From: Bacillota bacterium
Lineage (GTDB): Bacteria > Bacillota > UBA994
DNA: 22,479 nucleotides
Direction of reading: 5' to 3'
NCBI GenBank assembly: GCA_018725535.1
Contig: QLUS01000014.1
Location: forward strand, 1 to 22,479
The translations under genes were made by a program, and so were the position numbers. Every line of letters starts with the position of its first letter. Position 1 is the stretch's first letter. Below are positions 1-6,884 of the stretch, piece by piece. A model generated the notes under the pieces. That model made no database searches. It saw nothing but the letters and a program-made list of their open reading frames with translations, and was not told where the DNA came from.

Positions 1-37
1 GCATGGTTCTGCTCCTTTCTCGTCGTTGGTCGCTAGT

Positions 38-86
38 GCGTACGGCTTACAGCGGACAGCGGACAGCGGACAGCGGATAGCGCTCT
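38..86. repeat. Heptad-phased short tandem repeat (GCnnnnn units)
   Basis: Seven consecutive 7-nt units each begin with GC: GCGTACG, GCTTACA, three copies of GCGGACA, GCGGATA and GCGCTCT. The central copies are perfect tandem repeats and the outer ones degenerate. No start codon or coding context supports translation. A related 7-nt phased block lies between two tRNA genes at 22036-22120. The unit resembles in style the heptanucleotide STRR repeats of cyanobacteria, but the family is not recognised here. Confidence 0.8.
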
Positions 87-170
87 CATGTCTGATATTA
101 CCTTTCGCGTAATCACGCTGTATTCCTGCCGGGCAGAGCCGCGCTTAACTTCAGAATCTCGCTCCAGAAG

Positions 171-199
171 GTGAAAAGCGCCGAGGTTTCCTGTACAAT
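171..199 (+). promoter_or_regulatory. Putative sigma-A promoter of the cyclophilin gene
   Basis: A GTGAAA -35-like box (171-176, 4 of 6 matches) is followed after 17 nt by TACAAT (194-199, 5 of 6). It lies about 55 nt upstream of the ATG at 254. The -35 is weak, so this is an inference from spacing and the -10. Confidence 0.4.
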
Positions 200-253
200 A
201 AACGGTAGGACATGAATTATCAAGGCAATTCATCACAAGGAGGACAAAGAACA

Positions 254-877
254 ATGCAAAGAGTATTACTGTCCATTTTAATCGTTTCGTTGTTAGGCTT
301 CGCGTTGACAGGGTGCCAGGCGGAGCGGCCAAAACCGGTGGTAACGATTGAAATGGCGGCCGGGGGAACGATTAGAATAGAGCTTGACCCAGACGCGGCG
401 CCTAACACCGTCAATAATTTCATCAGTCTTGTGCGGGATGGGTTCTATGACGGGCTGGTCTTCCACAGGATTATCCCCGGCTTTATGATTCAGGGCGGCT
501 GCCCCGATGGCAACGGAACAGGCGGCCCGGGCTACGCCATTATGGGGGAATTCGCGGCGAACGGGGTTAGGAACCCGCTTAAACACGAGCGCGGCGTTAT
601 TTCCATGGCACGCAGTCAGCTCTACGATTCTGCGGGGTCACAGTTCTTTATTATGCACGCGAATTTTCGGGAGGAACGTGACCGTCAAGGCTTTGACCGT
701 CAATATGCTGCCTTTGGTCGCGTCATCTCCGGCATGGAGGTTGTAGACCGCATCGTCAATGGTCCAAGCGATCAAGCACAGAACGGGTTAGCCCTTGAGC
801 CACGCGAGGTAATGAAAAAGGTAACGGTAGACACTTTTGGCGTTCAATACGAGGCACCTAGAACAATTCGGCGCTGA
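254..877 (+). CDS. Cyclophilin-type peptidyl-prolyl cis-trans isomerase, predicted lipoprotein
   Basis: This is a predicted extracytoplasmic cyclophilin (207 aa) that would catalyse cis-trans isomerisation of prolyl peptide bonds in secreted proteins. The N-terminus is a lipoprotein signal: a short positive start, a hydrophobic stretch at residues 4-18, then the lipobox LTGC with Cys21 as the lipidation site. The cyclophilin fold spans about residues 28-195. The core motif FHRIIPGFMIQGG lies at 70-82, and R72, F77 and Q80 correspond to the catalytic R55, F60 and Q63 of human CypA. The ATG at 254 follows AAGGAGG (237-243). An upstream in-frame ATG at 212 lacks a ribosome binding site and would push the signal peptide inward. 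The gene stands alone upstream of guaB, which has its own promoter. A family-level call is safe; the substrates are unknown. Confidence 0.93.
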   Translation: MQRVLLSILIVSLLGFALTGCQAERPKPVVTIEMAAGGTIRIELDPDAAPNTVNNFISLVRDGFYDGLVFHRIIPGFMIQGGCPDGNGTGGPGYAIMGEFAANGVRNPLKHERGVISMARSQLYDSAGSQFFIMHANFREERDRQGFDRQYAAFGRVISGMEVVDRIVNGPSDQAQNGLALEPREVMKKVTVDTFGVQYEAPRTIRR

Positions 878-888
878 TGCAGGGTCGC

Positions 889-917
889 TTGTCACTCTAG
901 GACGTGCATGGTAAGAT
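889..917 (+). promoter_or_regulatory. Putative extended -10 promoter of guaB
   Basis: TTGTCA (889-894, 5 of 6 matches to the -35 consensus) is followed after 17 nt by TAAGAT (912-917). A TGn extended -10 element (909-911) sits directly in front. The predicted transcript starts about 30 nt before the GTG of guaB. Confidence 0.55.
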
Positions 918-952
918 AAGTCACCAAACCACTACTGCTAGGGGGTAGAGTT

Positions 953-2413
953 GTGAACGCTGAAATGAGATTTGCCAAAGAAGGGCTAACCTTTGATGAT
1001 GTATTGTTGCTCCCCCGCAGGTCGGATATGCTACCGCGGGATGCAGATACTTCGACATGGCTGACACGCGGCATCAAGCTTCATGTACCTGTGGTCAGCG
1101 CAGGTATGGATACCGTCACCGAGGCGCGCATGGCGATTGCTATGGCGCGCGAAGGCGGTATAGGCGTCATTCATAAGAGTATGAGCATTGAACAGCAGGC
1201 CTCTGAGGTGGACCGGGTCAAGCGTTCCGAGTATGGCGTGATCACTGACCCCATTTATCTTTCGCCGGAACACACGATCCGCGATGCCTTGCGGCTCATG
1301 GAGCGCTATCACATTTCCGGTGTGCCTATAGTGGTGAACGGAAAACTCGTCGGCATCATTACAAACCGGGACATCAGGTTTGAAGTAGACCTCGACGCCA
1401 AGATTGACGCAGCCATGACCAAAGAGAATTTGGTCACAGCGCCCGTAGGGACCACACCTGAGCAGGCGAAAGCAATCTTGCGGAAGTACAAGATTGAGAA
1501 GCTGCCTTTAGTAGACGCCAATTTTCAGCTGCGCGGTCTTATTACGATAAAAGATATCGAGAAGACTAGGCAGTATCCACATGCCACGAAAGACTCTTTG
1601 GGGCGGCTGCGCGTAGCGGCCGCAGTGGGCGTAGGAATAGGCAATATGGAGCGCGCGGAAGCTTTAATCGCCTCGCGCGTCGACGTTTTGGTGATTGACA
1701 CGGCGCACGGGCATTCTGAGGGCGTATTGAAAATGGTGCGCGAGGTGAAATCGGCATGGCCACAAGTGGGGCTAATCGCGGGGAATGTAGCTACGGCCGA
1801 GGCTACGCTTGACTTAATTGAGGCAGGAGCGGACGGCGTGAAGGTCGGTATCGGGCCTGGCTCTATTTGTACGACCCGCGTTGTGGCTGGCGTTGGCGTG
1901 CCGCAGATTACGGCGGTGCTCGACTGTGGCACCGCAGCAGCAACGAAAGGTGTCCCCATAATTGCCGATGGCGGCATTAAGTACTCGGGCGATGTAGTTA
2001 AAGCTTTAGCCGCCGGAGCTGATACGGTAATGCTCGGGAATCTCTTGGCGGGCACCGAGGAGAGCCCGGGGGAGACGGAGATTTTTCAAGGCAGGACCTA
2101 CAAGGTCTATCGGGGTATGGGGAGCCTTGGGGCTATGGATAAGGGCAGCAGAGACCGCTACTTTCAAGAGCAGACGAATAAGCTCGTGCCGGAAGGCATC
2201 GAAGGCCGTGTGCCTTACCGTGGCCCGCTGGCGGACACAATTTACCAAGTGGTGGGTGGCCTACGGGCTGGCATGGGCTATTGCGGCTGCCGCACAGTAG
2301 CTGAACTTAAGGCCGACACGCAGTTTGTGCGCATCACCGGTGCGGGGTTAAAGGAGAGCCACCCCCATACCGTCAACATCACTAAAGAAGCCCCCAATTA
2401 CAGCGGCAACTAA
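953..2413 (+). CDS. guaB: Inosine-5'-monophosphate dehydrogenase
   Basis: IMP dehydrogenase oxidises IMP to XMP with NAD, the committed step of guanine nucleotide synthesis, in the cytoplasm. The 486 aa length is normal for bacterial enzymes. The N-terminal part of the TIM barrel starts with LTFDDVLLLP near residue 12. Two CBS domains are inserted at about residues 95-205. The catalytic loop GIGPGSICTTR contains the nucleophilic Cys306. The substrate loop IADGGIKYSGD and the flap region with GSRDRYFQ follow, and the C-terminal YRGPLADTIYQVVGGLRAGMGYCG block is intact. The GTG start at 953 has AGGGGG (940-945) at 7 nt; the in-frame ATG at 965 is too far from it. A promoter lies just upstream. 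No purine riboswitch is visible in the short leader. Confidence 0.98.
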   Translation: MNAEMRFAKEGLTFDDVLLLPRRSDMLPRDADTSTWLTRGIKLHVPVVSAGMDTVTEARMAIAMAREGGIGVIHKSMSIEQQASEVDRVKRSEYGVITDPIYLSPEHTIRDALRLMERYHISGVPIVVNGKLVGIITNRDIRFEVDLDAKIDAAMTKENLVTAPVGTTPEQAKAILRKYKIEKLPLVDANFQLRGLITIKDIEKTRQYPHATKDSLGRLRVAAAVGVGIGNMERAEALIASRVDVLVIDTAHGHSEGVLKMVREVKSAWPQVGLIAGNVATAEATLDLIEAGADGVKVGIGPGSICTTRVVAGVGVPQITAVLDCGTAAATKGVPIIADGGIKYSGDVVKALAAGADTVMLGNLLAGTEESPGETEIFQGRTYKVYRGMGSLGAMDKGSRDRYFQEQTNKLVPEGIEGRVPYRGPLADTIYQVVGGLRAGMGYCGCRTVAELKADTQFVRITGAGLKESHPHTVNITKEAPNYSGN

Positions 2414-2462
2414 GGCGCGGAGGTTACGGCCTGACGCTCCAGTACAAAGGGAGGAATTCTGT

Positions 2463-4544
2463 TTGAAGCAATACGCCACAGAAGAGCTACGTAACGTCTG
2501 CCTTGTAGGACACGGGGGATCAGGTAAGACTTCGTTCTTGGAGGCCGCCCTCTACAGCAGCCAAGCTATCGACCGCATGGGGCGCGTGGACGAGGGCAAT
2601 ACCGTGTCCGATCACGACCCGGAGGAGATAAAGCGCTCTATCTCTATCGCCACATCACTTGGGCCTTGCGCGTGGCAAGGGAACAAGGTTAATTTTGTCG
2701 ACACCCCGGGCTATTTTGATTTCGTGGGCGAAGTCAAGGGCGCGCTGCAAGCAACGGACGTAGCCCTCGTTTTTGCCTGTGCCGTTTCGGGTGTGGAGGT
2801 CGGAACAGAGAAGGTGTGGGGATACGCCGGGGAAAGAAACATGGCCCGTGCCTTTCTCATCAATAAGATGGACCGCGAAAACGCTAACTTTGACCGCGTG
2901 GTGGAAGAGATACGGCAGACGTTTGGCACTTCTGCTGCCCCGTTACATATACCCATTGGGCAGGAAGCTAAGTTTGCTGGCATCGTCGACCTCCTTAGGC
3001 AAAAGGCCTATTATTACAGCGACATCGGCCGCAAGGTAGAAGAAAAGCCTGTTCCGGCGGAGCTAGGGGACAAAGTGGCGGAGTACCGCAGCGCGCTCAT
3101 TGAAGCTATTGCCGAGACAGACGATGAGCTGTTAATGAAGTACCTTGACGGCGAGCAGCTCACGGACGAAGAGATAGTGAAAGGGGTTAAACTTGGCATT
3201 GTGTCAGGCAAGCTTGCCCCGATATTCTGCGCTTCTGCGCTTAGGAATATTGGCGTTAAGGCCTTCCTCGACGCGTGCGTGCGCTATCTGCCTTCGCCTG
3301 CTGATCTGCCTGCAACTCCGGGCATAAACCTCAAGTCCGGCGCGGAAGAAGCGCGGTCTTCTGCCCGCACGACCCCTTTCTCGGCCATTGTGTTTAAAAC
3401 CATGGCTGACCCCTTTGTGGGCAAGCTTTCTCTCTTCCGTGTGCGCTCGGGCTTCTTTAAGTCAGACACCACAGTATATAACAGTAGCAAGGAGACGCAG
3501 GAGCGGGTAGGGCAACTATTTGTTGTGCGCGGCAAGACGCAAGAGACCGCCCCCGAACTAGCGGCGGGGGACATTGGCGCGGTGGCCAAGCTCACTTCTA
3601 CGAGTACGGGCGATACTTTGTGCGAACGCGACAACCCCATCAGATACAGCCACATTACCTTCCCTTCACCTGTCATCTCGCAGGCCGCTGAGCCAAAAGC
3701 TAAGGGCGACGAAGAAAAAATGGGCAGTTCTTTGACGCGCCTGCAAGAAGAGGACCCTACTTTCTCTGTTCGGCGTGACCTAGAAACCAGACAGACCATA
3801 ATTTCGGGGATGGGTGACCTGCATCTTGACGTCATCGTCAGCCGCATCGCCAAGAAGTTTGGCGTAGATATCGTGCTGTCCCCGCCGCGTGTTCCTTACC
3901 GCGAAACCATTCGCTGCGCGACGCGCGTAGAAGGCAAGCACAAGAAGCAATCTGGCGGCAAAGGCCAGTTCGGCCATGTCTGGATTGAAATGGAGCCCCT
4001 GCCTAGAGGCACGGGGTTTGAGTTTGTGGATAAGGTGTTTGGTGGCTCTGTGCCCCGGAATTTCATCCCCGCAGTCGAAAAAGGCATTCGCGAAACCCTA
4101 GATGATGGGGCGCTGGCAGGGTTCCCTGTGGTAGACGTGCGCGTGACGCTAGTGGACGGATCTTCGCATCCCGTGGATTCGTCGGAAATGGCGTTTAAGA
4201 TTGCGGGCTCTTTAGCCTTCAAAAAGGGTTTTCTGGCCTGTAAGCCTATCCTGCTTGAGCCGATCATCAATATTGAGGTCACAGTGCCGGACGACTACAT
4301 GGGCGACATTATCGGGGATCTCAACAAAAAACGCGGGCGCATCATGGGAATGGAGCCCTACGGAGGATTGCAGCGCGTTAAGGCGCAGGCACCGTTTGGC
4401 GAGACGTTTAAGTATGCGACAGACTTGCGCTCGATGACACAGGGGAGAGGCTACTTTACTACGGAGTTTTCCCATTACGAGGAAGTGCCAAGCAACGTTG
4501 CCGACCCCATCATTTTGGCTAACGCCAAGAAATCTGAGGAGTAA
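2463..4544 (+). CDS. EF-G-like translation factor GTPase (EF-G-2 / FusA2-like)
   Basis: A 693 aa paralogue of elongation factor G with all five domains recognisable, so it probably binds the ribosome; its exact role is unknown. The GTPase domain has the P-loop GHGGSGKT (residues 16-23), DTPG (80-83) and NKMD (134-137). Three positions depart from canonical EF-G. The P-loop is not AHIDAGKT. Switch I reads RSISI (58-62) instead of RGITI, with Ser61 at the usual Thr. The DTPGH motif is DTPGY, so Tyr84 replaces the catalytic His. These changes resemble the EF-G-2 subgroup of Thermus and actinobacterial EF-G-like proteins. Domain IV begins near GKGQFGHVWIEMEP. The TTG start at 2463 has AAAGGGAGG 8 nt upstream. 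The gene lies 49 nt behind guaB without a visible terminator. It is probably not the main EF-G, which normally sits next to rpsG and tuf. Confidence 0.9.
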   Translation: MKQYATEELRNVCLVGHGGSGKTSFLEAALYSSQAIDRMGRVDEGNTVSDHDPEEIKRSISIATSLGPCAWQGNKVNFVDTPGYFDFVGEVKGALQATDVALVFACAVSGVEVGTEKVWGYAGERNMARAFLINKMDRENANFDRVVEEIRQTFGTSAAPLHIPIGQEAKFAGIVDLLRQKAYYYSDIGRKVEEKPVPAELGDKVAEYRSALIEAIAETDDELLMKYLDGEQLTDEEIVKGVKLGIVSGKLAPIFCASALRNIGVKAFLDACVRYLPSPADLPATPGINLKSGAEEARSSARTTPFSAIVFKTMADPFVGKLSLFRVRSGFFKSDTTVYNSSKETQERVGQLFVVRGKTQETAPELAAGDIGAVAKLTSTSTGDTLCERDNPIRYSHITFPSPVISQAAEPKAKGDEEKMGSSLTRLQEEDPTFSVRRDLETRQTIISGMGDLHLDVIVSRIAKKFGVDIVLSPPRVPYRETIRCATRVEGKHKKQSGGKGQFGHVWIEMEPLPRGTGFEFVDKVFGGSVPRNFIPAVEKGIRETLDDGALAGFPVVDVRVTLVDGSSHPVDSSEMAFKIAGSLAFKKGFLACKPILLEPIINIEVTVPDDYMGDIIGDLNKKRGRIMGMEPYGGLQRVKAQAPFGETFKYATDLRSMTQGRGYFTTEFSHYEEVPSNVADPIILANAKKSEE

Positions 4545-4549
4545 CCACT

Positions 4550-5728
4550 TTGTACCCAACAGTCTATCTAAGGCGCGACCGCAAACCGCGTGTGGAAGCC
4601 GGGCATCCGTGGATTTTCCAAAGCGAGATTGGGCGAATTGCGGGCGAGGCAGGGCCTGCGGACATTGTCCGCGTTGTGAACCACGCTGGCGCGTTTCTTG
4701 GCGTGGGATATATTAACGACCGCAGTCAGATTGCCGTGCGGCTCTTAAGCCGAACTGACGAGGAGGTTAACGCCCAGTTCTTCCGGCGGAGGCTTCTAGA
4801 CGCTTGGTCTTTACGCAAGCAGACAGTGGGCCGTAGCAGTAATTGTTATCGACTGGTGTACGGCGAAGCTGACGGGCTGCCCGGGCTGACGGTCGACATC
4901 TACGACCGTTATGCTAGTGTGCAGGTGCTAGCTTTAGGCATGGAGCGGTGGACGGATGTAGTCGTAGAGGAAACCCGCGAGATGCTTGGCCTCGCAGGCG
5001 TGATTCTCAGGCATGATGTGCCGGTGAGACAGCTTGAAGGACTCCCGCTGGAAGTGCGGTTCGCGACGGCCGAGTTTGATCCGGTGGTGGCAGTCCAGGA
5101 GAATGGCTTTTCGATGACCGTGGACCTGTGGCAGGGGCAGAAGACCGGCTACTTTCTGGATCAACGCGAGAACCGTGCCTATATTGCACCGTTTGTCGGG
5201 GAGGCGGCGGTGTTAGACTGCTTTAGTCATACCGGGTCGTTTGCGGTTCATGCCGCAGGGTACGGTGCAAAGGAGGTCACGGCCGTCGATATTTCTCGGC
5301 AGGCTGTGCTAGGTACGCTAAAAAACGCCGCGAACAACGGCTTTGCGTCAACCATTAAGGCCGTGGAGAGTAACGCCTTCGACTTTCTCAGGGAAGCGTC
5401 GGACGCGGGACACGCCTATGACGTAGTAATACTAGACCCCCCCGCCTTCACGAAGAACAAACATGCTGTGCCTGCCGCCAAGCGCGGCTATAAGGAGATA
5501 AACTTACGCGGTCTTAAGCTGACGCGTCGTGGGGGCTTCCTCATCACCTCGAGCTGTTCTTATCATTTGTCGCGTGAGGAGTTCCTTGGAGTGTTAGCCG
5601 AGGCGGCGCGGGATGCGCATCGCCAAGTAAAGGTGGTGGCGGTGCGCGGGCAAGGAGGGGATCACCCCATCCTTTTAGCCGCGCCCGAGACCGAGTACCT
5701 GAAATTCGTAGTGGCCCAAGTCTTCTAG
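4550..5728 (+). CDS. Class I SAM-dependent rRNA (cytosine-C5) methyltransferase, RlmI/YccW family
   Basis: Predicted to methylate a cytosine in 23S rRNA (C1962 in the E. coli RlmI family). The 392 aa match the family. An N-terminal PUA-like RNA-binding domain covers about residues 1-80 and contains the conserved AGHPWIFQSEIG. A central EEHE-like segment leads into QKTGYFLDQREN, the family signature before the SAM fold. SAM motif I is VLDCFSHTGSFAVHAA, motif IV is ILDPPAF, and motif VI SSCSYH carries the predicted catalytic Cys336. The TTG start at 4550 has GAGGAG (4536-4541) at 8 nt, overlapping the end of the EF-G-like gene, so the two are probably co-transcribed and translationally coupled. 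Pairing with a translation GTPase fits a ribosome-related role. Exact target base and position are inferred from the family. Confidence 0.9.
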   Translation: MYPTVYLRRDRKPRVEAGHPWIFQSEIGRIAGEAGPADIVRVVNHAGAFLGVGYINDRSQIAVRLLSRTDEEVNAQFFRRRLLDAWSLRKQTVGRSSNCYRLVYGEADGLPGLTVDIYDRYASVQVLALGMERWTDVVVEETREMLGLAGVILRHDVPVRQLEGLPLEVRFATAEFDPVVAVQENGFSMTVDLWQGQKTGYFLDQRENRAYIAPFVGEAAVLDCFSHTGSFAVHAAGYGAKEVTAVDISRQAVLGTLKNAANNGFASTIKAVESNAFDFLREASDAGHAYDVVILDPPAFTKNKHAVPAAKRGYKEINLRGLKLTRRGGFLITSSCSYHLSREEFLGVLAEAARDAHRQVKVVAVRGQGGDHPILLAAPETEYLKFVVAQVF

Positions 5729-5753
5729 TGTTAGATATGTAAGAAAACAAGCG

Positions 5754-5781
5754 TAAGTAGATGCCAGAAGGCGTCTGCTTA
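5754..5781 (+). terminator. Intergenic 12-bp hairpin, possible terminator without a U-tract
   Basis: The left arm 5754-5765 and right arm 5770-5781 pair over 12 bp with two G-U pairs around the loop AGAA. It lies 25 nt downstream of the methyltransferase stop and upstream of the ctsR promoter. The following bases are A-rich rather than T-rich, so a conventional intrinsic terminator is doubtful. It could stabilise the transcript end or act as an imperfect terminator. Confidence 0.4.
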
Positions 5782-5813
5782 ATAAAACGCCGCGAAATCG
5801 GCTGTAGTGACCC

Positions 5814-5842
5814 TTGAGTCGAAATATGGCGTATTGTAACAT
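5814..5842 (+). promoter_or_regulatory. Putative promoter of the ctsR operon
   Basis: TTGAGT (5814-5819, 4 of 6) is spaced 17 nt from TAACAT (5837-5842, 4 of 6). The predicted start point near 5849 would fall inside the CtsR box that follows directly, the usual arrangement for a repressed stress promoter. A single CtsR half-site-like heptamer AGTCGAA (5817-5823) overlaps the -35. Confidence 0.45.
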
Positions 5843-5845
5843 TAA

Positions 5846-5862
5846 GGTCAGGGAAGGTCGAA
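5846..5862 (+). promoter_or_regulatory. CtsR operator (heptamer direct repeat)
   Basis: Two heptamers, GGTCAGG and GGTCGAA, are separated by GAA. This fits the known CtsR consensus of two (A/G)GTCAAA heptamers with a NAN spacer at 11 of 14 heptamer positions. It lies just downstream of the -10 and 37 nt before the ctsR ATG, consistent with autoregulation of the operon. Confidence 0.72.
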
Positions 5863-5898
5863 TGAGCGGTGGATTGATGCGGAAATAGGAGGTGAGTC

Positions 5899-6363
5899 AT
5901 GCCACGCATTGTGGAGGATATAGCGCAATTTCTGTTGTGGCGATTGTCCCAAAGCGGTACGGGTAGCATTGAAGTCCAGCGCAGTGAGTTGGCGGCCCGC
6001 TTCTCCTGTGCGCCATCCCAGATCAACTACTGTCTGGCTACTCGGTTTGCGCTCGAGCGCGGCTACCTCGTTGAATCGAGGCGAGGCGGGGGTGGGTACA
6101 TCCGCATTACAGAAATCGCCGCGCACGGGCGCGAGCTGTGGGAGCGTGCGCTAGAGAAGTGCAGACTCCCGTTGTCACAAACTACAGCTGAACATCTTGT
6201 AGAGCTTGTATGCCGTGTTGGGCTTGTTACGCACCGTGAAGCAAGACTCTTATTGGCAGCGGTGGATCGGCAGACGTTAGAGCTTAGCGCTCTAGGACGG
6301 GACGAGATGCGGGCGAGACTGCTGCGCGCTATGTTGGGAACACTTATGATTAACGAGAGGTGA
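5899..6363 (+). CDS. ctsR: CtsR transcriptional repressor of class III heat-shock genes
   Basis: A dimeric heat-sensing repressor of clp genes, 154 aa as usual. The N-terminal winged helix-turn-helix covers about residues 1-72, with the helix SELAARFSCAPSQINYCLATRF and the wing SRRGGGGYIRI. The glycine run 63-66 is the thermosensor loop in characterised CtsR proteins. Arg62 sits where McsB phosphorylates Geobacillus CtsR (R62). The C-terminal half (about 80-150) is the dimerisation and ClpC-linked domain. The ATG has a perfect AGGAGGTGA (5887-5895) 6 nt upstream. An operator-like repeat precedes the gene, indicating autoregulation. It is followed immediately by mcsA, mcsB and clpC, its known functional partners. 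Confidence 0.97.
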   Translation: MPRIVEDIAQFLLWRLSQSGTGSIEVQRSELAARFSCAPSQINYCLATRFALERGYLVESRRGGGGYIRITEIAAHGRELWERALEKCRLPLSQTTAEHLVELVCRVGLVTHREARLLLAAVDRQTLELSALGRDEMRARLLRAMLGTLMINER

Positions 6364-6368
6364 AAGAT

Positions 6369-6881
6369 ATGCTGTGTGAGCAGTGCAGAGAGAGGCGAGC
6401 GACGGTGCACGTCAAGCAGGTCGTAAACGGGGACGCCACCGAGAAGCATTTGTGTGAGGAGTGCGCACGACAAAGCGGAGAAATGGATTTTCTCAACCTC
6501 ACCGGCGGAGTTAATATCAGCAGCTTGCTGGCGGGTTTCATGAACCTAGAACAAGCGGCTGCTCCCAGCAAACAAAAGGGCGAGTCGTGCCAAGCGTGCG
6601 GCGCAGACTATCGCCGCTTTGCGGAGGGGGGAAGGTTAGGGTGTGCGGGCTGCTACCAAACCTTCACTAAGCACTTAGGACCGCTCTTAAAGCGCATTCA
6701 CGGAACTCTGCTGCACAATGGCAAAGTACCGCGCCTGCGGGCTCAGGAAGTCACCCGCAAGCGGCAGCTTGTCCAACTACGGCAGGAGCTGAAAGACGCA
6801 GTTGGCCAAGAGCAGTATGAGCGTGCCGCAGAGCTCAGGGATCGCATTCGCCGCTTGGAGACAGAAGAGAGGGGGCAGTGA
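6369..6881 (+). CDS. mcsA: McsA, zinc-binding activator of arginine kinase McsB
   Basis: McsA activates the protein-arginine kinase McsB and acts as an adaptor for ClpC. Four paired-cysteine motifs are visible in this 170 aa protein: CEQC near the start, CEEC at about residues 28-31, CQAC at about 74-77 and CAGC at about 92-95, consistent with zinc binding. A C-terminal UVR-like helical motif ends the protein (LRQELKDAVGQEQYERAAEL). The ATG at 6369 is preferred over an upstream GTG at 6360. The GAGAGGTGA ribosome binding site fits 6369 better, and family members usually begin with MLC. The ctsR stop at 6361-6363 lies within this ribosome binding site, so translation is probably coupled. Confidence 0.94.
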   Translation: MLCEQCRERRATVHVKQVVNGDATEKHLCEECARQSGEMDFLNLTGGVNISSLLAGFMNLEQAAAPSKQKGESCQACGADYRRFAEGGRLGCAGCYQTFTKHLGPLLKRIHGTLLHNGKVPRLRAQEVTRKRQLVQLRQELKDAVGQEQYERAAELRDRIRRLETEERGQ

Positions 6882-6884
6882 GGT

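Noticed and set aside
38..86. CRISPR-like array
   Set aside because: The unit is 7 nt with no spacers, and no cas genes are nearby; it is a short tandem repeat.
33..332. Minus-strand open frame of 99 codons across the heptad array and the start of the cyclophilin gene
   Set aside because: It is antisense to a well-supported lipoprotein signal sequence, reads through a simple repeat, and has no family resemblance.
878..952. Purine riboswitch in front of guaB
   Set aside because: The leader after the predicted start is only about 30 nt, too short for an aptamer plus expression platform, and no such fold is seen.
1525..2055. Minus-strand open frame of 176 codons inside guaB
   Set aside because: It lies wholly antisense to conserved IMP dehydrogenase sequence, and its composition is that of a shadow frame in GC-rich DNA.
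3284..3853. Minus-strand open frame of 189 codons inside the EF-G-like gene
   Set aside because: It is antisense to conserved EF-G domains II and III, low in complexity with many Ser and Arg, and has no promoter or ribosome binding site seen.
5544..6026. Minus-strand open frame of 160 codons spanning the ctsR promoter
   Set aside because: It overlaps two confident genes and the ctsR control region, and no recognisable domain is present.
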